Assembly: GCF_030689305.1 (NCBI RefSeq)
Contig: NZ_JAUYVM010000001.1
Span: 124,001-188,000 of the forward strand
Source of the DNA: Vibrio penaeicida
GTDB lineage: Bacteria; Pseudomonadota; Gammaproteobacteria; Enterobacterales; Vibrionaceae
Length of the DNA stretch: 64,000 nt
Reading direction: 5' to 3'
Numbering within the stretch: position 1 is the first letter of the stretch; every line of letters begins with the position of its first letter. The position numbers were made by a program, and so were the translations under genes. Positions 35,347 to 45,667 of the stretch are shown piece after piece. The notes beneath the pieces are model-generated. The model was not told the DNA's origin. It was given only the letters and a program-made list of their open reading frames with translations, and searched no databases.

Positions 35347-36121
35347 ACCCTATCGATTTTTCGTTAAAAATGTCCGGCTTTTCTACATTGCACACATGGC
35401 CGCAATCAGGAATTTCAATCAACGCACTGCGCTTATGTATTCTCACCATTTCTTTGACTGGACGAAGAAACATATAATCTCTGTCTCCCATCAGATATAA
35501 CGTTGGGATCGGGATTTCTTTTTCACGGAAATATTTCATCAAAGGGTTAACATCCGCAGCCAAGGTGTACCAACGTTTAAATTCTTTTTGACACAGCTTT
35601 TTCGCTTCCCTAACAAATAGATGTCGCGATTCTTTTTGATTTTTTTGTGGCATGACTATGTAAGCAAACAAGCTGTACAACCACATGTAAGGAATGAAAT
35701 GCTTACTCCAGTCGCCAACTTTAACCAACACTTGTGAACGAATATCAAATCGAGTTACCGCCCCACCTAGTACCATGGTAGATACTCGCTCTGAAGCTAT
35801 CTCGGCAAGGTTTCGTACAATGATGGTTCCCAAAGACATACCAACAAAATGTGCAGACTGAATTTTTAAGTGATCCAATACTTGCAAGATATCTTGGCAG
35901 ATATCTTTAAACGTATAGCCTTTTTTAAGGAGATCTTGAATAACATTGTTCGACCGCCCATGACCTCTAAGATCAATAAGCAATAAATTAAAATGCTGCT
36001 TGTAGGCTTTGATCTGCTTAAACCAAATGGAAGAGCTGCCACCGGCACCATGAACAAAGACCACCCACTCATTACTGGTGGGATGGTTATAAGTCTTGTG
36101 AAATAACAAAGGGTTCGACAT
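35324..36121 (-). CDS. Alpha/beta-hydrolase fold protein
   Basis: A 265-residue soluble hydrolase with oxyanion-hole motif FVHGAGGSSSIW, LIDLRGHGRSNN, nucleophile elbow GMSLG (S96), likely catalytic aspartate in LMGDRDYMF and histidine in DCGHVCNVEKP. The triad is complete. Family members are esterases, lipases, thioesterases or C-C hydrolases; the substrate is unknown. It is transcribed alone, convergent with the DUF2007 gene (23-base overlap) and downstream of glgA, from which a terminator separates it. Confidence 0.85.
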   Translation of the reverse strand: MSNPLLFHKTYNHPTSNEWVVFVHGAGGSSSIWFKQIKAYKQHFNLLLIDLRGHGRSNNVIQDLLKKGYTFKDICQDILQVLDHLKIQSAHFVGMSLGTIIVRNLAEIASERVSTMVLGGAVTRFDIRSQVLVKVGDWSKHFIPYMWLYSLFAYIVMPQKNQKESRHLFVREAKKLCQKEFKRWYTLAADVNPLMKYFREKEIPIPTLYLMGDRDYMFLRPVKEMVRIHKRSALIEIPDCGHVCNVEKPDIFNEKSIGFIRQHAR

Positions 36122-36214
36122 CGCTTAACAAATATTATGAATCTTTTTAGTTCTATTAGGTAAAAGCTTACCACAATATGAGTAAATTGGGTGACCAAGC
36201 TCCTCCTACCATAG

Positions 36215-36243
36215 AAAAGCCCCTCAATTTTCATTGAGAGGCT
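36215..36243 (-). terminator. Terminator after glgA
   Basis: On the minus strand AGCCTCTCAAT pairs with ATTGAGGGGCT (one mismatch) and is followed by TTTTC, about 50 bases after the glgA stop. Confidence 0.75.
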
Positions 36244-36294
36244 ATTGTCATCAGAGGTTTTACGCAAGAAGGCTACACCCAACCCGCTCTTGTT

Positions 36295-37746
36295 TTACAG
36301 CAGCGCAGCCTGATACATATTCACATACTCGTTAGCCGATGTTTCCCAACTAAACTCCGTGTTCATTGCATTCAAACGAACGCGCTGAACCTCACCGGGT
36401 TGCTGCAAGTATAGAATCAACGCTCGTTGCATCGCGATCAACAATGCTTCTGGTGTTGGGTCTAAGAAGCTCAAGCCAGTCGCAAATTTTTCATCCGTAT
36501 CGTAATCAACAACAGTATCCTTTAAACCGCCCACTTCACGTACAATCGGCAATGTTCCGTAAGCCATGCTATAAATCTGGTTCAATCCACATGCTTCAAA
36601 CTCTGACGGCATTAGGAAGAAATCCGATCCAGCTTCAACCAAATGTGCTAGGCGATTGTTGTAAGCTTCAATGAACGAAAATTTGTTCGGATATCGGCTC
36701 GCGACCTCATGAAGTTTTGCAGCCACTTGAGGCTCACCCGTGCCTACAATAACTAGCTGAACGTCATTTCGCAAAAACTGCTCAATAATCGGTAAAAGGT
36801 AGTGGAACCCCTTTTGGTGTGTTAGACGGCAAACCATCCCGAATACAGGTAACTCTTTTGTTGGTAACCCAACCTCTTCCTGTAATTGGCATTTATTGAG
36901 CTGTTTACCCTTAACCATACTCGAAGCTTCAGCCTCATAGTGGTGATCTAGGTATTTGTCCGTCTTAGGATCCCATTCGCTATAATCGCAACCATTAAGA
37001 ATCCCATATAGGTCTGCACTGCGATGAACGAAATCGTCCACCATTCCGTGTGACCCTAACGCGGTCATCAGCTCTGCGGCATAATTAGGGCTGACAGCAT
37101 TCACTTTGTCTGCGTACGCAACACCTGCGCGTAGCATACTGATACAATCTTGACCGTATTGCAGCCGTTCTAACCCAGACAGGTTCAGCTCAGGAATAAT
37201 CTCCAAGTCATGGTAGGTATAGACACCCTTAAAAATCGCGTTGTGAACGGTTAAAACACTTCTAATGGAGCGAAAGCGCTCATCATGTTCATAGCGAGTT
37301 TTTAATAAGAATGGTACTAACCCTGTATGCCAGTCATTGGCATGGATAATGTCTGGTTTTATTCCGAGTTTAGGTAGAATATCGAGGCAAGCAGAAGCGA
37401 AAAAACCGAAACGCTCTCCATTATCTGGATACGCTTGATTAGACTCCGCATACAATTCACTACGATCAAAGTACTTGTGGCATTCAACGGCATAAACAGG
37501 AACACCATCTAGCGATAATTTCTTTACTTGATAACGCACATGTGGCCAGAAATCTAACTCAGTATTGAGTACAACTTCGGCACTTTCTAATCCAGGTAAG
37601 GTTCGATAGCCTGGGATAACTATTGACACATCATGCCCTAGAACTTGAAGGGCCTTAGGTAGGGCTTTGGCAACATCTGCCAAGCCACCACTTTTCACCA
37701 AGCCTTCGGCTTCAGAAACCGTAAACCAGATATTCATTCGATCCAT
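36295..37746 (-). CDS. glgA: Glycogen synthase
   Basis: GlgA extends alpha-1,4-glucan chains from ADP-glucose. The protein has 483 residues in a GT-B fold: VKSGGLADVAKALPKAL, the ADP-glucose-binding loop near the N-terminus, GILNGCDYSEWDPKTD in the middle, and VCRLTHQKGFHYLLP plus SEFEACGLNQIYSMAYGTLPIVREVGGLKDTV of the C-terminal domain. The frame opens at TTG 37758, inside glgC; I use ATG 37746 because GGG lies 7 bases before it. The gene follows glgC with almost no gap, giving a two-gene glycogen synthesis operon. Confidence 0.94.
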   Translation of the reverse strand: MDRMNIWFTVSEAEGLVKSGGLADVAKALPKALQVLGHDVSIVIPGYRTLPGLESAEVVLNTELDFWPHVRYQVKKLSLDGVPVYAVECHKYFDRSELYAESNQAYPDNGERFGFFASACLDILPKLGIKPDIIHANDWHTGLVPFLLKTRYEHDERFRSIRSVLTVHNAIFKGVYTYHDLEIIPELNLSGLERLQYGQDCISMLRAGVAYADKVNAVSPNYAAELMTALGSHGMVDDFVHRSADLYGILNGCDYSEWDPKTDKYLDHHYEAEASSMVKGKQLNKCQLQEEVGLPTKELPVFGMVCRLTHQKGFHYLLPIIEQFLRNDVQLVIVGTGEPQVAAKLHEVASRYPNKFSFIEAYNNRLAHLVEAGSDFFLMPSEFEACGLNQIYSMAYGTLPIVREVGGLKDTVVDYDTDEKFATGLSFLDPTPEALLIAMQRALILYLQQPGEVQRVRLNAMNTEFSWETSANEYVNMYQAALL

Positions 37747-37747
37747 A

Positions 37748-38968
37748 CTAGAACCCAACTTTCGTTCCTTTCTTGATGACGACTACACCCTCAGGGGAAA
37801 CGTGGAAACGCTGAGCATCAAGCTCTAGATCTTCACCAATAATCGTCCCTGGAGCAATTTCGACATCTTTATCAATAATGGTTCGACGTATTTTACAACC
37901 TGCACCAATTTTTACATCACCTAAAAGGATAGATTCACTAATAATCGAACCACTCGCAATGTTACTCCGATAACCTAGAACAGATTTGTGAATAGATGAC
38001 CCTTGAATGTAGCTGCCGCCAGACACTAAGCTGTCGTTGACGCGCACACGACAATCGTCATTAGTATCAACAAACGTTGCTGGTGGTAAAGGTGGGTAAT
38101 AGGTATGCAATGGCCAGCTTCGGTTATAAAGAGAAAACTCAGGATCTTTCTCAAGTAGATCCATATGCGCCGCCCAATAAGAATCTATTGTGCCGACATC
38201 TCTCCAGTAAGTAGAACCCTTTTCACCATTTATTTTGTTGGTAGAGAAATCGTAAACATACACTTCTCCGGATGGAAACATCTTTGGAATAATGTCTTTA
38301 CCAAAGTCATGGCTGGATGTTTCGCTGTCCGCATCTTCACGTAGCTCTTTACATAAGGAGTCTGCGTCGAAAATGTAGTTTCCCATCGAAACTAACGCTT
38401 CCTCTGGGCTACCTGGAATAGACTTTGGATTTTCTGGCTTTTCTTCAAAACCAATCATTTTTCCATTTTTATCTACCTCAATAACACCGAATTGCGACGC
38501 CTCTTTGAGCGGCATCCGCAAAGCTGAAACCGTAAGTTTCGCTTCCATTCGCTTATGAAAATCAAGCATTTGCCTGATATCCATTTTGTAGATATGGTCT
38601 GAACCAAAAATGCAAACTTGATCAGGTTGCGCTAATTCGATAAACCGAATGTTTTGGTAGATAGCATCTGCCGTACCCTCATACCAACGTTTACCGTCAC
38701 GCATTTGAGCTGGAATAGGGTCGATGAACCTGTCTGTAATACCCGACAAATTCCAACCTTTCTTCATATGCAAATAAAGGGATTGAGATTTAAATTGCGT
38801 GAGAACATAAATTCTCATTAAATCTGCGTTTACAAAATTATTCAGAGCGAAATCTATCAGGCGATAGCTTCCTCCGAAAGGCACCGAGGGTTTACTGCGT
38901 GACCCTGTTAGGGGTCTTAGTCTAGAACCTTCCCCACCCGCAAGAATCATTCCTAATACACCAGCCAT
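37748..38968 (-). CDS. glgC: Glucose-1-phosphate adenylyltransferase
   Basis: GlgC makes ADP-glucose, the committed step of glycogen synthesis, and is allosterically controlled. The 406-residue protein has an N-terminal nucleotidyltransferase domain (MILAGGEGSRLRPLTGSRSKPSVPFGGSYRLIDF, FGSDHIYKMD, FEEKPENP) and a C-terminal left-handed beta-helix (SGSIISESILLGDVKIGAGCKIRRTIIDKDVEI). GGAGATATATA precedes the ATG. glgA follows directly. The 445-base upstream region contains a LacI/PurR-type palindrome far upstream. Confidence 0.95.
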   Translation of the reverse strand: MAGVLGMILAGGEGSRLRPLTGSRSKPSVPFGGSYRLIDFALNNFVNADLMRIYVLTQFKSQSLYLHMKKGWNLSGITDRFIDPIPAQMRDGKRWYEGTADAIYQNIRFIELAQPDQVCIFGSDHIYKMDIRQMLDFHKRMEAKLTVSALRMPLKEASQFGVIEVDKNGKMIGFEEKPENPKSIPGSPEEALVSMGNYIFDADSLCKELREDADSETSSHDFGKDIIPKMFPSGEVYVYDFSTNKINGEKGSTYWRDVGTIDSYWAAHMDLLEKDPEFSLYNRSWPLHTYYPPLPPATFVDTNDDCRVRVNDSLVSGGSYIQGSSIHKSVLGYRSNIASGSIISESILLGDVKIGAGCKIRRTIIDKDVEIAPGTIIGEDLELDAQRFHVSPEGVVVIKKGTKVGF

Positions 38969-39413
38969 TATATATCTCCATATCTTATAGTTTTATGCCC
39001 GACTAACGAAATACGTGTGTTTCGATTGTTGGGTCATACGTCCATGTGCAGAGACAGTGTTCTGCTCCGAGTTGAACCACGACATTACATGCGTCGCACT
39101 TTGTGTAACTTATGTGCAACCCCACGAAAATCTCTTGGAGAGATAACTGCCACTCACATAGTGAGCCTGATCCGTAAGCTTTAAGAAATGGAAGCTATTA
39201 ACAACTTTCTCATTCCATCAGGCAAATCAAGCGAAAAATACTGATATTGTTCATATTTATTATTTTGCACTTTTATATTTATACTTTACGAAGTGCGATT
39301 TATGAGCTTATTTTTAACTCAATGCATATGCAATTACAATCATTATTTTGCGATCCATGCCAACAATTGTGTGACCACAAGCAAACGTTTGCTTTCCGTT
39401 GGAGATTCGTTAA
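38969..39413. other. glgC upstream region
   Basis: A 445-base gap with no gene. It holds AT-rich promoter-like sequence around 39230-39310, a short dyad CTCAC-ATA-GTGAG at 39153-39165 and the PurR-like palindrome at 39379-39394. A clear terminator for the upstream GGDEF-EAL gene is not seen. Confidence 0.5.
39379..39394. promoter_or_regulatory. Perfect LacI/PurR-type palindrome
   Basis: AAGCAAACGTTTGCTT is a perfect 16-base palindrome with the central CG typical of LacI-family operators and closely resembles the PUR box (ACGCAAACGTTTNCGT). It lies 20 bases after the GGDEF-EAL gene and 410 bases upstream of glgC. It could bind the PurR encoded at 32908 or another LacI-family protein. Confidence 0.6.
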
Positions 39414-42113
39414 TTAATTGTTTTTAACTGGTGCATTCATGCACTGTTTTTGTGCAAGTAACGCTTGAAACGAATTAGCATCAATAGGGGGACTAAAATA
39501 AAAACCTTGGCTAAATTCACACTGTTTTGCTTCCAAATACTCGTATTGAGATAGGGTTTCGATTCCCTCGGCCACGATACTTAAACCCATGTTATGTGCG
39601 ATAGAAATAATCGCATCTAACAGTACGGTAGGCTCTTGAGGTTCATCGATTCTTGCCACAAACGAGCGGTCAATTTTTAATTTTGTCAGTGGTAATTCAT
39701 TTAAATAGCTCAAGCTCGAATAACCCGTTCCAAAATCATCAAGTGCAATTTTTATTCCTAAATCTTTTAGTTGTCCTATTTTCGCAATAACATCAGTATA
39801 ACTTGCCAATAATGACGTTTCGGTGACTTCCAGTGTGAGGTGTTGTGGAGGGAGTTTGTAGCGTTCTAGTATTTCTTTAATATTTGACACAAAGCCTGCA
39901 TCATTAATTTGAAGAGCGGATAAGTTAACAGCAATGTCTTTGATCCCTAGCCCTTCATCTAGCCAGGCTTTCAATTGAGATATGGCTTGCTCTAAAACCC
40001 AGTTTCCTATTTCTAGGATCAGACCTGAATCTTCAGCTACTGGTATAAAATGAGAAGGTGGGATCAGACCTTTCTCTGGATGGTTCCAACGTACTAAAGC
40101 CTCTGCAGATTCAATTATTTGTGTTTGATTGTTAAGAATGGGTTGATAAACCAGCTTGAACTCATTATTGGTAATTGCGCGCCTTAGCTCACTTTCTGTT
40201 TCAAACTGAGCGCTTCCAATTTCAGACATAGAGGGTTGATAGAAGTTAATCGCTTTGTTTTTCTCTTTTTTACCAAAGAATATGGCCAAGTCAGCAAGAC
40301 GTATCAGTTCAGAGGGGGATTCGACGGGTTTGTCCGATAACGTTACCCCGCAAATTATTTGAGTCGAATAAGTGCTGCTTCCAAGTTCAATCGGGCGTGC
40401 AATTTCGTTTATCAACTCTTCCAGCCGCACACTCACTCGCGCCTCGCCAACAAATGGAAGAACATAGATAAACTCGTTCCCTCCCCACCTTGCAAACCCT
40501 TCGTCTCTTTGTAACTTTTCGCTAATACGCTCAGATAACTCGACCAAAAGCATATCGCCATATTCGTGCCCATAATGGTCATTAACCAGTTTAAACCCTT
40601 TTATATCTAGCAGCGCGACTGAGAACTCTACCTCCTTCGTAAGGCGGTCAGAGATAAGCTGTAAGGCAGAGTAGCGGTTAGGTAGCCCAGTCAGGCTGTC
40701 GTAGCGTGCGTGATACTCGAGCTCTCGTTGATACTCTGCATGCTGTGTTACATTTTCAAACAGCCCTAATATGCTCGATAGGTCGCCTGCATCGTCATAA
40801 ATTGCGGAAAAGCACCACTTGAGGACTTTTTCTCCACCAAGATCGTCACGATAACCAATTTCGATGCGTTTGCTACTGTCTTTACCGTGTTGATAGAGCT
40901 TCAAAAACGGCTCAATGGACCACATATGCCGCTTTAGAAGAACAGGTAATTGGTTAATTTTTCTACCTTCCACTTCATCTTGCTTTAGCTGGAATATCGT
41001 TTCGCACAGCGTCGACCACCTTTGAATTCTGAGGTTTGTGTCCCACTCAACCACCCCAAAAGGTGAATTATCCAATAAACTATTTAAACGATTATAAGCC
41101 TGATTAAGATGGGCACCTTGCTCAATAAGTTGTTGTTTTAATTCATCCTGCTCTATTAGAACACGGTCAAATTGCTCACAAAAACCTTCTAACTCATCGA
41201 GCTTTGCTGGCGCTCCTGAAGAAAAGTCATCGACATACTGTTTACTTCTTCTCAGTAGCTCAAAAACAGGTTTTAAAACCGTATTCGAAAAACCCCACCA
41301 AATTATGGCGATAGCCATCAAATAACCAAAAACCAGAAACAAAATATTTCCAGCCAAGTTTTCAAAAACAACTTGAGAAAACCCCCTAGAAGAAAGGGAT
41401 ATAAGTATCTTTGGGGACGAAGGAATGTTAGGAAATAGTACCCGTTTTATTTCGATTTTTAGTCGCTCATCAGAAATAATATTTTCGGGCTTTAACCCAT
41501 TTGTAGCCAATACGTTTTTGTGGACATCGACCAAGTTAATGGATGCGCTGTAAGGGATATCCATCTGTAGAAATTTACTTTGCCACCAATCAAATGAAAG
41601 CTCACCAACAATTGCTGCTCGGCTACCTTCATTAAACACTCCTAGAGGGTAGGCAACTTGTAAAAAGGGTTTATCTACACGAGTTCCGGACAACACATCA
41701 CCAATTGATAATCTCTGATTCAATATGGCTTGCTGAACATAAATTTGATTCACTATGACATCGACATCATTACGTATTTTTGTCGCCTGACAACTTTGAG
41801 CATTATTAGGAGAAGAAATAATGAGGTTTGAAAAATAGGGGCTCAATTTTAGCCAATGGCGAAGTACATCTTGGCATTGCACCTTGTTATCGATAAGTGT
41901 TTTATAAGAATAACTGATAGTATTTAAGAAGCGCTCTGATTCTGACAGAGTTAGCGCTTGCTCCCTTACTAGTTGCTCAGCAACACCAGAAGCCCAGCGT
42001 TCCACCGCCGACTTTTCTTGAATAAATTGCCACCAGGAATTTGCTGCCATAAGTACAATAGCAGGAAACAGTCCAATTGCTGTAATTAACAACAACCGTG
42101 CTTTAAGCCTCAA
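39414..42113 (-). CDS. Membrane GGDEF-EAL protein with degenerate GGDEF (likely c-di-GMP phosphodiesterase)
   Basis: An 899-residue signalling protein: TM1 (about 7-25), a periplasmic sensor of about 225 residues, TM2 (about 255-274), a PAS-like domain (about 340-455), GGDEF (about 465-625) and EAL (about 640-890). The GGDEF signature reads GGNEF (544-548), replacing the acidic metal-binding residue, so cyclase activity is doubtful. The EAL domain keeps EALVRW (671-676), DDFGTGYSSL and VAEGIE, consistent with active c-di-GMP hydrolysis, perhaps with the GGDEF part as a GTP sensor. It stands alone. The tfoY riboswitch in the same window would respond to the pool it controls. Confidence 0.9.
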   Translation of the reverse strand: MRLKARLLLITAIGLFPAIVLMAANSWWQFIQEKSAVERWASGVAEQLVREQALTLSESERFLNTISYSYKTLIDNKVQCQDVLRHWLKLSPYFSNLIISSPNNAQSCQATKIRNDVDVIVNQIYVQQAILNQRLSIGDVLSGTRVDKPFLQVAYPLGVFNEGSRAAIVGELSFDWWQSKFLQMDIPYSASINLVDVHKNVLATNGLKPENIISDERLKIEIKRVLFPNIPSSPKILISLSSRGFSQVVFENLAGNILFLVFGYLMAIAIIWWGFSNTVLKPVFELLRRSKQYVDDFSSGAPAKLDELEGFCEQFDRVLIEQDELKQQLIEQGAHLNQAYNRLNSLLDNSPFGVVEWDTNLRIQRWSTLCETIFQLKQDEVEGRKINQLPVLLKRHMWSIEPFLKLYQHGKDSSKRIEIGYRDDLGGEKVLKWCFSAIYDDAGDLSSILGLFENVTQHAEYQRELEYHARYDSLTGLPNRYSALQLISDRLTKEVEFSVALLDIKGFKLVNDHYGHEYGDMLLVELSERISEKLQRDEGFARWGGNEFIYVLPFVGEARVSVRLEELINEIARPIELGSSTYSTQIICGVTLSDKPVESPSELIRLADLAIFFGKKEKNKAINFYQPSMSEIGSAQFETESELRRAITNNEFKLVYQPILNNQTQIIESAEALVRWNHPEKGLIPPSHFIPVAEDSGLILEIGNWVLEQAISQLKAWLDEGLGIKDIAVNLSALQINDAGFVSNIKEILERYKLPPQHLTLEVTETSLLASYTDVIAKIGQLKDLGIKIALDDFGTGYSSLSYLNELPLTKLKIDRSFVARIDEPQEPTVLLDAIISIAHNMGLSIVAEGIETLSQYEYLEAKQCEFSQGFYFSPPIDANSFQALLAQKQCMNAPVKNN

Positions 42114-42256
42114 TATCTTCTCCCAACCAACGTTGAAAATTAATAGGTCATTAATTTTCTCTAGAATTTGATCTTATTTTTATATATGTATATGTTGCAT
42201 ATGACCATCAAGTTGTAAGTGTTAGCAATAATCATACTTTCGTCAAATAAGAAACG

Positions 42257-42283
42257 AAAAAGGCAGCCAAAAGGCTGCCTTAA
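42257..42283 (-). terminator. Terminator after topA
   Basis: On the minus strand AGGCAGCC-TTTT-GGCTGCCT is followed by TTTTTCG, about 20 bases after the topA stop. Confidence 0.9.
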
Positions 42284-42302
42284 TATTATATTTTTTAACT
42301 AA

Positions 42303-44933
42303 TTAGGATTTTGGTTTCTTACGCTTGTCCGTAATTTCCCATTTACCATCAATGTATAACCCCGTCCAACCAGATGGCTTACCATCCACTTCTGAGCGCA
42401 CATAGTTCTCTTTCGACTTTCGACTAAAGCGCACAACTGTTGGGCGTCCATCTGGATCGTGAGTGGGTGCAGTCGTCAAGTATTTGAACTTAGGAGACAG
42501 GCGATCCTCAAATCGAACTAATTCCTCAACTAAAGGCGCTCGAGTTTCACGCGATTTAGGGAAGTTGCTCGCGGCCATAAACAAGCCTGAAGCTCCGTCA
42601 CGTAAAACAAAGTACGCATCCGAGTTTTCACACGGCAGTTCGGGGAAATGAACAGGATCTTCTTTCGGTGGTGCAACGTCACCATTTTTCAGAATCTTAC
42701 GAGTGTTCTTACAGTCTTCGCTCGTACAGTCCATATATTTGCCAAAGCGACCATTCTTGAGCACCATGTCTGAACCACACTTGTCACATTCAACCAGCGG
42801 TCCATCATAGCCTTTCACTTTAAACTCACCGTGCTCGACTAAGTAGCCATCACAATTTGGGTTATTACCACAAACGTGCATTTTACGCTTTTCATCGATG
42901 AGGTATGCATCCATTGCATTTTCACACTTTGGACAACGTTTTTTGGCGCGAAGCGCGGCTGTTTCAACATCCTCTTCTAGAACATTGATGATGCCCTCTT
43001 CGTCACCTAAGTTAATGGTGGTTTTACATCGCTCTTTTGGTGGTAAAGCGTAACCAGAACAACCTAAGAAAACACCTGTAGATGCGGTACGAATACCCAT
43101 TGGGCGAGAACACGTAGGGCATTCTATGTCCGTTAACACAATACTGTTAGGACGCATGCCCCCAAGGTCTTCTTCCAATTCTGCCTTCTCAAGATCTCCT
43201 GTGAAGTCAGTAAAGAAGTTATCTAGTACCGCTTTCCAGTTAGCATCACCTTCCGCAATTTGGTCGAGCTTTTCTTCCATGCGAGCAGTGAAGTCGTAGT
43301 TCATCAAGTCGTTAAAGCTATCATCTAAACGATCAGTAACGATTTCGCCCATTTTTTCTGCATAGAAACGTCGCTGATCCACTTTTACATAGCCGCGATC
43401 CTGGATCGTAGAAATGATAGAAGCGTAAGTCGAAGGACGACCAATACCCCGTTTTTCGAGTTCTTTAACCAATGCAGCTTCAGTGAAACGAGCAGGTGGT
43501 TTGGTAAAGTGTTGCTTAGGATCCAACGCGACAAGATCAAGAACATCACCAATTTGAACCGCTGGTAGTATCTGGTCTTCGTTCTTACCCATTGGTCGCT
43601 GAACACGAGTCCAGCCATCAAATTTAAGGATTCGCCCTTTCGCTTTCAACGTATATTCTGCAGCTTTTACGCTCAATGTCGTCGAGTCATATTGAGCCGG
43701 TGTCATTTGACACGCTACAAATTGGTTCCAAATCAGCTGATAAAGCTTGTGAGCGTCTTTATCCATGCTTTGGAGGTCATGCTCTTTAACTTCTACGCTA
43801 GAAGGACGAATCGCTTCGTGAGCCTCTTGAGCACCTTCTTTGCTGCCATAAACGATTGGCTTCGCTGGCAGATATTTGTCACCATATTCAGATCCGATAA
43901 AACCACGTAAGGTATCTACGGCTTCAGAACTCAAGTTGGTTGAGTCTGTACGCATATACGTAATGTAACCAGCCTCATAAAGACGCTGAGCTAGCATCAT
44001 GGTTTTCTTAACACCATAACCTAACCGAGTACTCGCGGCTTGCTGTAGTGTCGAGGTGATATACGGAGCAGAGGGTTTACTTTTCGTAGGGCGGTCTTCG
44101 CGCTTACATACTTCATATTTTGCTTTTTCTAAATCAGAAACCGCTGCACTAGCTTGTGTTTCATTGACTGGCTTGAACGCCTCGCCATTTTTCTGTGCCA
44201 CCTGCAGACGAAAATCTGTTATATCTGCTGTTTTGGTATTGGCATGGATATCCCAAAACTCTTCGGGGATGAAGGCGTTTATTTCACGCTCACGCTCAAC
44301 GAGCAATTTAACCGCAACAGACTGAACCCGACCAGCAGACAAGCCTCGTGCCACTTTTTTCCAAAGCAGAGGTGAGACCATAAAGCCTACTACCCTATCC
44401 ATGAAACGACGGGCTTGTTGTGCATTAACACCGTCTTGGTTTAGCTCACCAGGTGTTTCAAATGCTTGCTGAATCGCGTTTTTCGTAATTTCGTTAAATA
44501 CAACTCGCTTATAGCGCTCTTCATCACCACCGATGATCTCGCGAAGGTGCCACGCAATAGCTTCTCCTTCACGGTCCAAATCGGTTGCGAGATAAACGTG
44601 TTCAGCGTCTTTGGCCAGTTTCTGCAGTTCGGATACAACTTTTTCTTTGCCTGGCAAAATTTGGTAATTCGCTTCCCACTCTTTATATGGGTTGATACCC
44701 ATTTTTTTTATCAGAGCTTTGCGATCTTTTTCTTTCTTGATACGCGCTTTTTCTTCAACGCTCATACCTTTTGTCGACACAGCCGCCGCTTTCTTTGTGC
44801 CAGTACTTTGCCCAGCAGTAGGGAGATCACGTACGTGTCCTACGCTCGACTTAACTATATAGTCTTTACCAAGGTACTTATTAATAGTCTTTGCCTTGGC
44901 AGGTGACTCCACTATAACGAGAGATTTACCCAT
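42303..44933 (-). CDS. topA: DNA topoisomerase I
   Basis: TopA relaxes negative supercoils through a 5'-phosphotyrosine intermediate. From ATG at 44933 the protein has 876 residues (E. coli 865) and starts [22 protein letters not shown], the Toprim domain, with [13 protein letters not shown]. The active-site tyrosine is in [16 protein letters not shown]. The C-terminus has several four-cysteine zinc ribbons (CPTC, CPKC, CDKC with matching pairs). The open frame adds 41 unrelated residues upstream; family alignment fixes the start. yciN lies divergently upstream, as it adjoins topA in E. coli. Confidence 0.97.
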   Translation of the reverse strand: MGKSLVIVESPAKAKTINKYLGKDYIVKSSVGHVRDLPTAGQSTGTKKAAAVSTKGMSVEEKARIKKEKDRKALIKKMGINPYKEWEANYQILPGKEKVVSELQKLAKDAEHVYLATDLDREGEAIAWHLREIIGGDEERYKRVVFNEITKNAIQQAFETPGELNQDGVNAQQARRFMDRVVGFMVSPLLWKKVARGLSAGRVQSVAVKLLVEREREINAFIPEEFWDIHANTKTADITDFRLQVAQKNGEAFKPVNETQASAAVSDLEKAKYEVCKREDRPTKSKPSAPYITSTLQQAASTRLGYGVKKTMMLAQRLYEAGYITYMRTDSTNLSSEAVDTLRGFIGSEYGDKYLPAKPIVYGSKEGAQEAHEAIRPSSVEVKEHDLQSMDKDAHKLYQLIWNQFVACQMTPAQYDSTTLSVKAAEYTLKAKGRILKFDGWTRVQRPMGKNEDQILPAVQIGDVLDLVALDPKQHFTKPPARFTEAALVKELEKRGIGRPSTYASIISTIQDRGYVKVDQRRFYAEKMGEIVTDRLDDSFNDLMNYDFTARMEEKLDQIAEGDANWKAVLDNFFTDFTGDLEKAELEEDLGGMRPNSIVLTDIECPTCSRPMGIRTASTGVFLGCSGYALPPKERCKTTINLGDEEGIINVLEEDVETAALRAKKRCPKCENAMDAYLIDEKRKMHVCGNNPNCDGYLVEHGEFKVKGYDGPLVECDKCGSDMVLKNGRFGKYMDCTSEDCKNTRKILKNGDVAPPKEDPVHFPELPCENSDAYFVLRDGASGLFMAASNFPKSRETRAPLVEELVRFEDRLSPKFKYLTTAPTHDPDGRPTVVRFSRKSKENYVRSEVDGKPSGWTGLYIDGKWEITDKRKKPKS

Positions 44934-45376
44934 AACTGACTCAAACGTCCTCAAATTCGATTGCGCATCAATTAGCGCACGCCATACTGGCTCATTGCTT
45001 CTTTTTTTACTATTGTGCGAGTTTATAAGAAGGTCAACCAGTTTTTTACATTTCAATTCTGAGTGGTCGACATCTGGTCAATCAGAAAACTGGTATCACA
45101 AAGGGTCTCAAACGTTTTAAACGCATATGTACCCCGTTAAAATTGCGCACATAGTAATCATGAGATTAGTCGTAGACTAGAGAAAATGGTGGATTTCTGT
45201 AATGGCTCACAAAAAAGAGACGATTTCACATGGCTGTATCTCTGCAACAACATCGAAATACGGTAGAAAAAAGAAAATTGTTAACCTCCTTTGAGCCAAA
45301 ACAAATTCACCTTCCCAATATTCTTGCTAATTTATGCCATATTGATACCCTTCCCTCGTCTATATTAGAGGTTTCC
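44934..45376. other. Divergent region between topA and yciN
   Basis: About 440 bases containing the promoters of both genes. No confident additional gene, terminator or known operator was found. Upstream in-frame extensions of both genes run into this region but lack family similarity. Confidence 0.4.
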
Positions 45377-45622
45377 ATGAGTTCAAAAAAAAGCATTTCA
45401 GAGTTTGACTTACTGCTCATTGCCAACAGCATTATCCAAGAGCACGATGAATACGTAGAAGGCATGCGCACAAACTCGGTCATCGAAAAAGATGGCGTGT
45501 TGATCTTCAAAGGTGAATACTTTTTGAATGACCAAGGGCTCCCGAGTGAGCAAACCCCTGCTGTTTTCAATATGTTTAAGTTACTCGCTCACCAGTTGTC
45601 CAAAGAATTTACTTTAAAATAA
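45377..45622 (+). CDS. yciN: YciN family protein (DUF2498)
   Basis: An 81-residue protein, MSSKKSISEFDLLLIANSII, then DGVLIFKGEYFLNDQGLPSEQTPAVFNMFKLLAHQLS, clearly homologous to E. coli YciN ([33 protein letters not shown]). The function is uncharacterised. The longest frame begins 49 codons earlier, but AGAGG lies at good spacing before this ATG and the family starts here. Its neighbour topA is also the neighbour in E. coli. Confidence 0.92.
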   Translation: MSSKKSISEFDLLLIANSIIQEHDEYVEGMRTNSVIEKDGVLIFKGEYFLNDQGLPSEQTPAVFNMFKLLAHQLSKEFTLK

Positions 45623-45650
45623 AAAAGCCCCTGCAAGAATACTGGGGCTC
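45620..45650. terminator. Terminator between yciN and aroA
   Basis: AGCCCC and GGGGCT pair (with a flanking C-G/A-T extension on the minus strand), followed on the minus strand by TTTTTTATTTT. It mainly ends aroA transcription and separates the convergent genes. Confidence 0.85.
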
Positions 45651-45667
45651 TATGAATCACACTCAAT

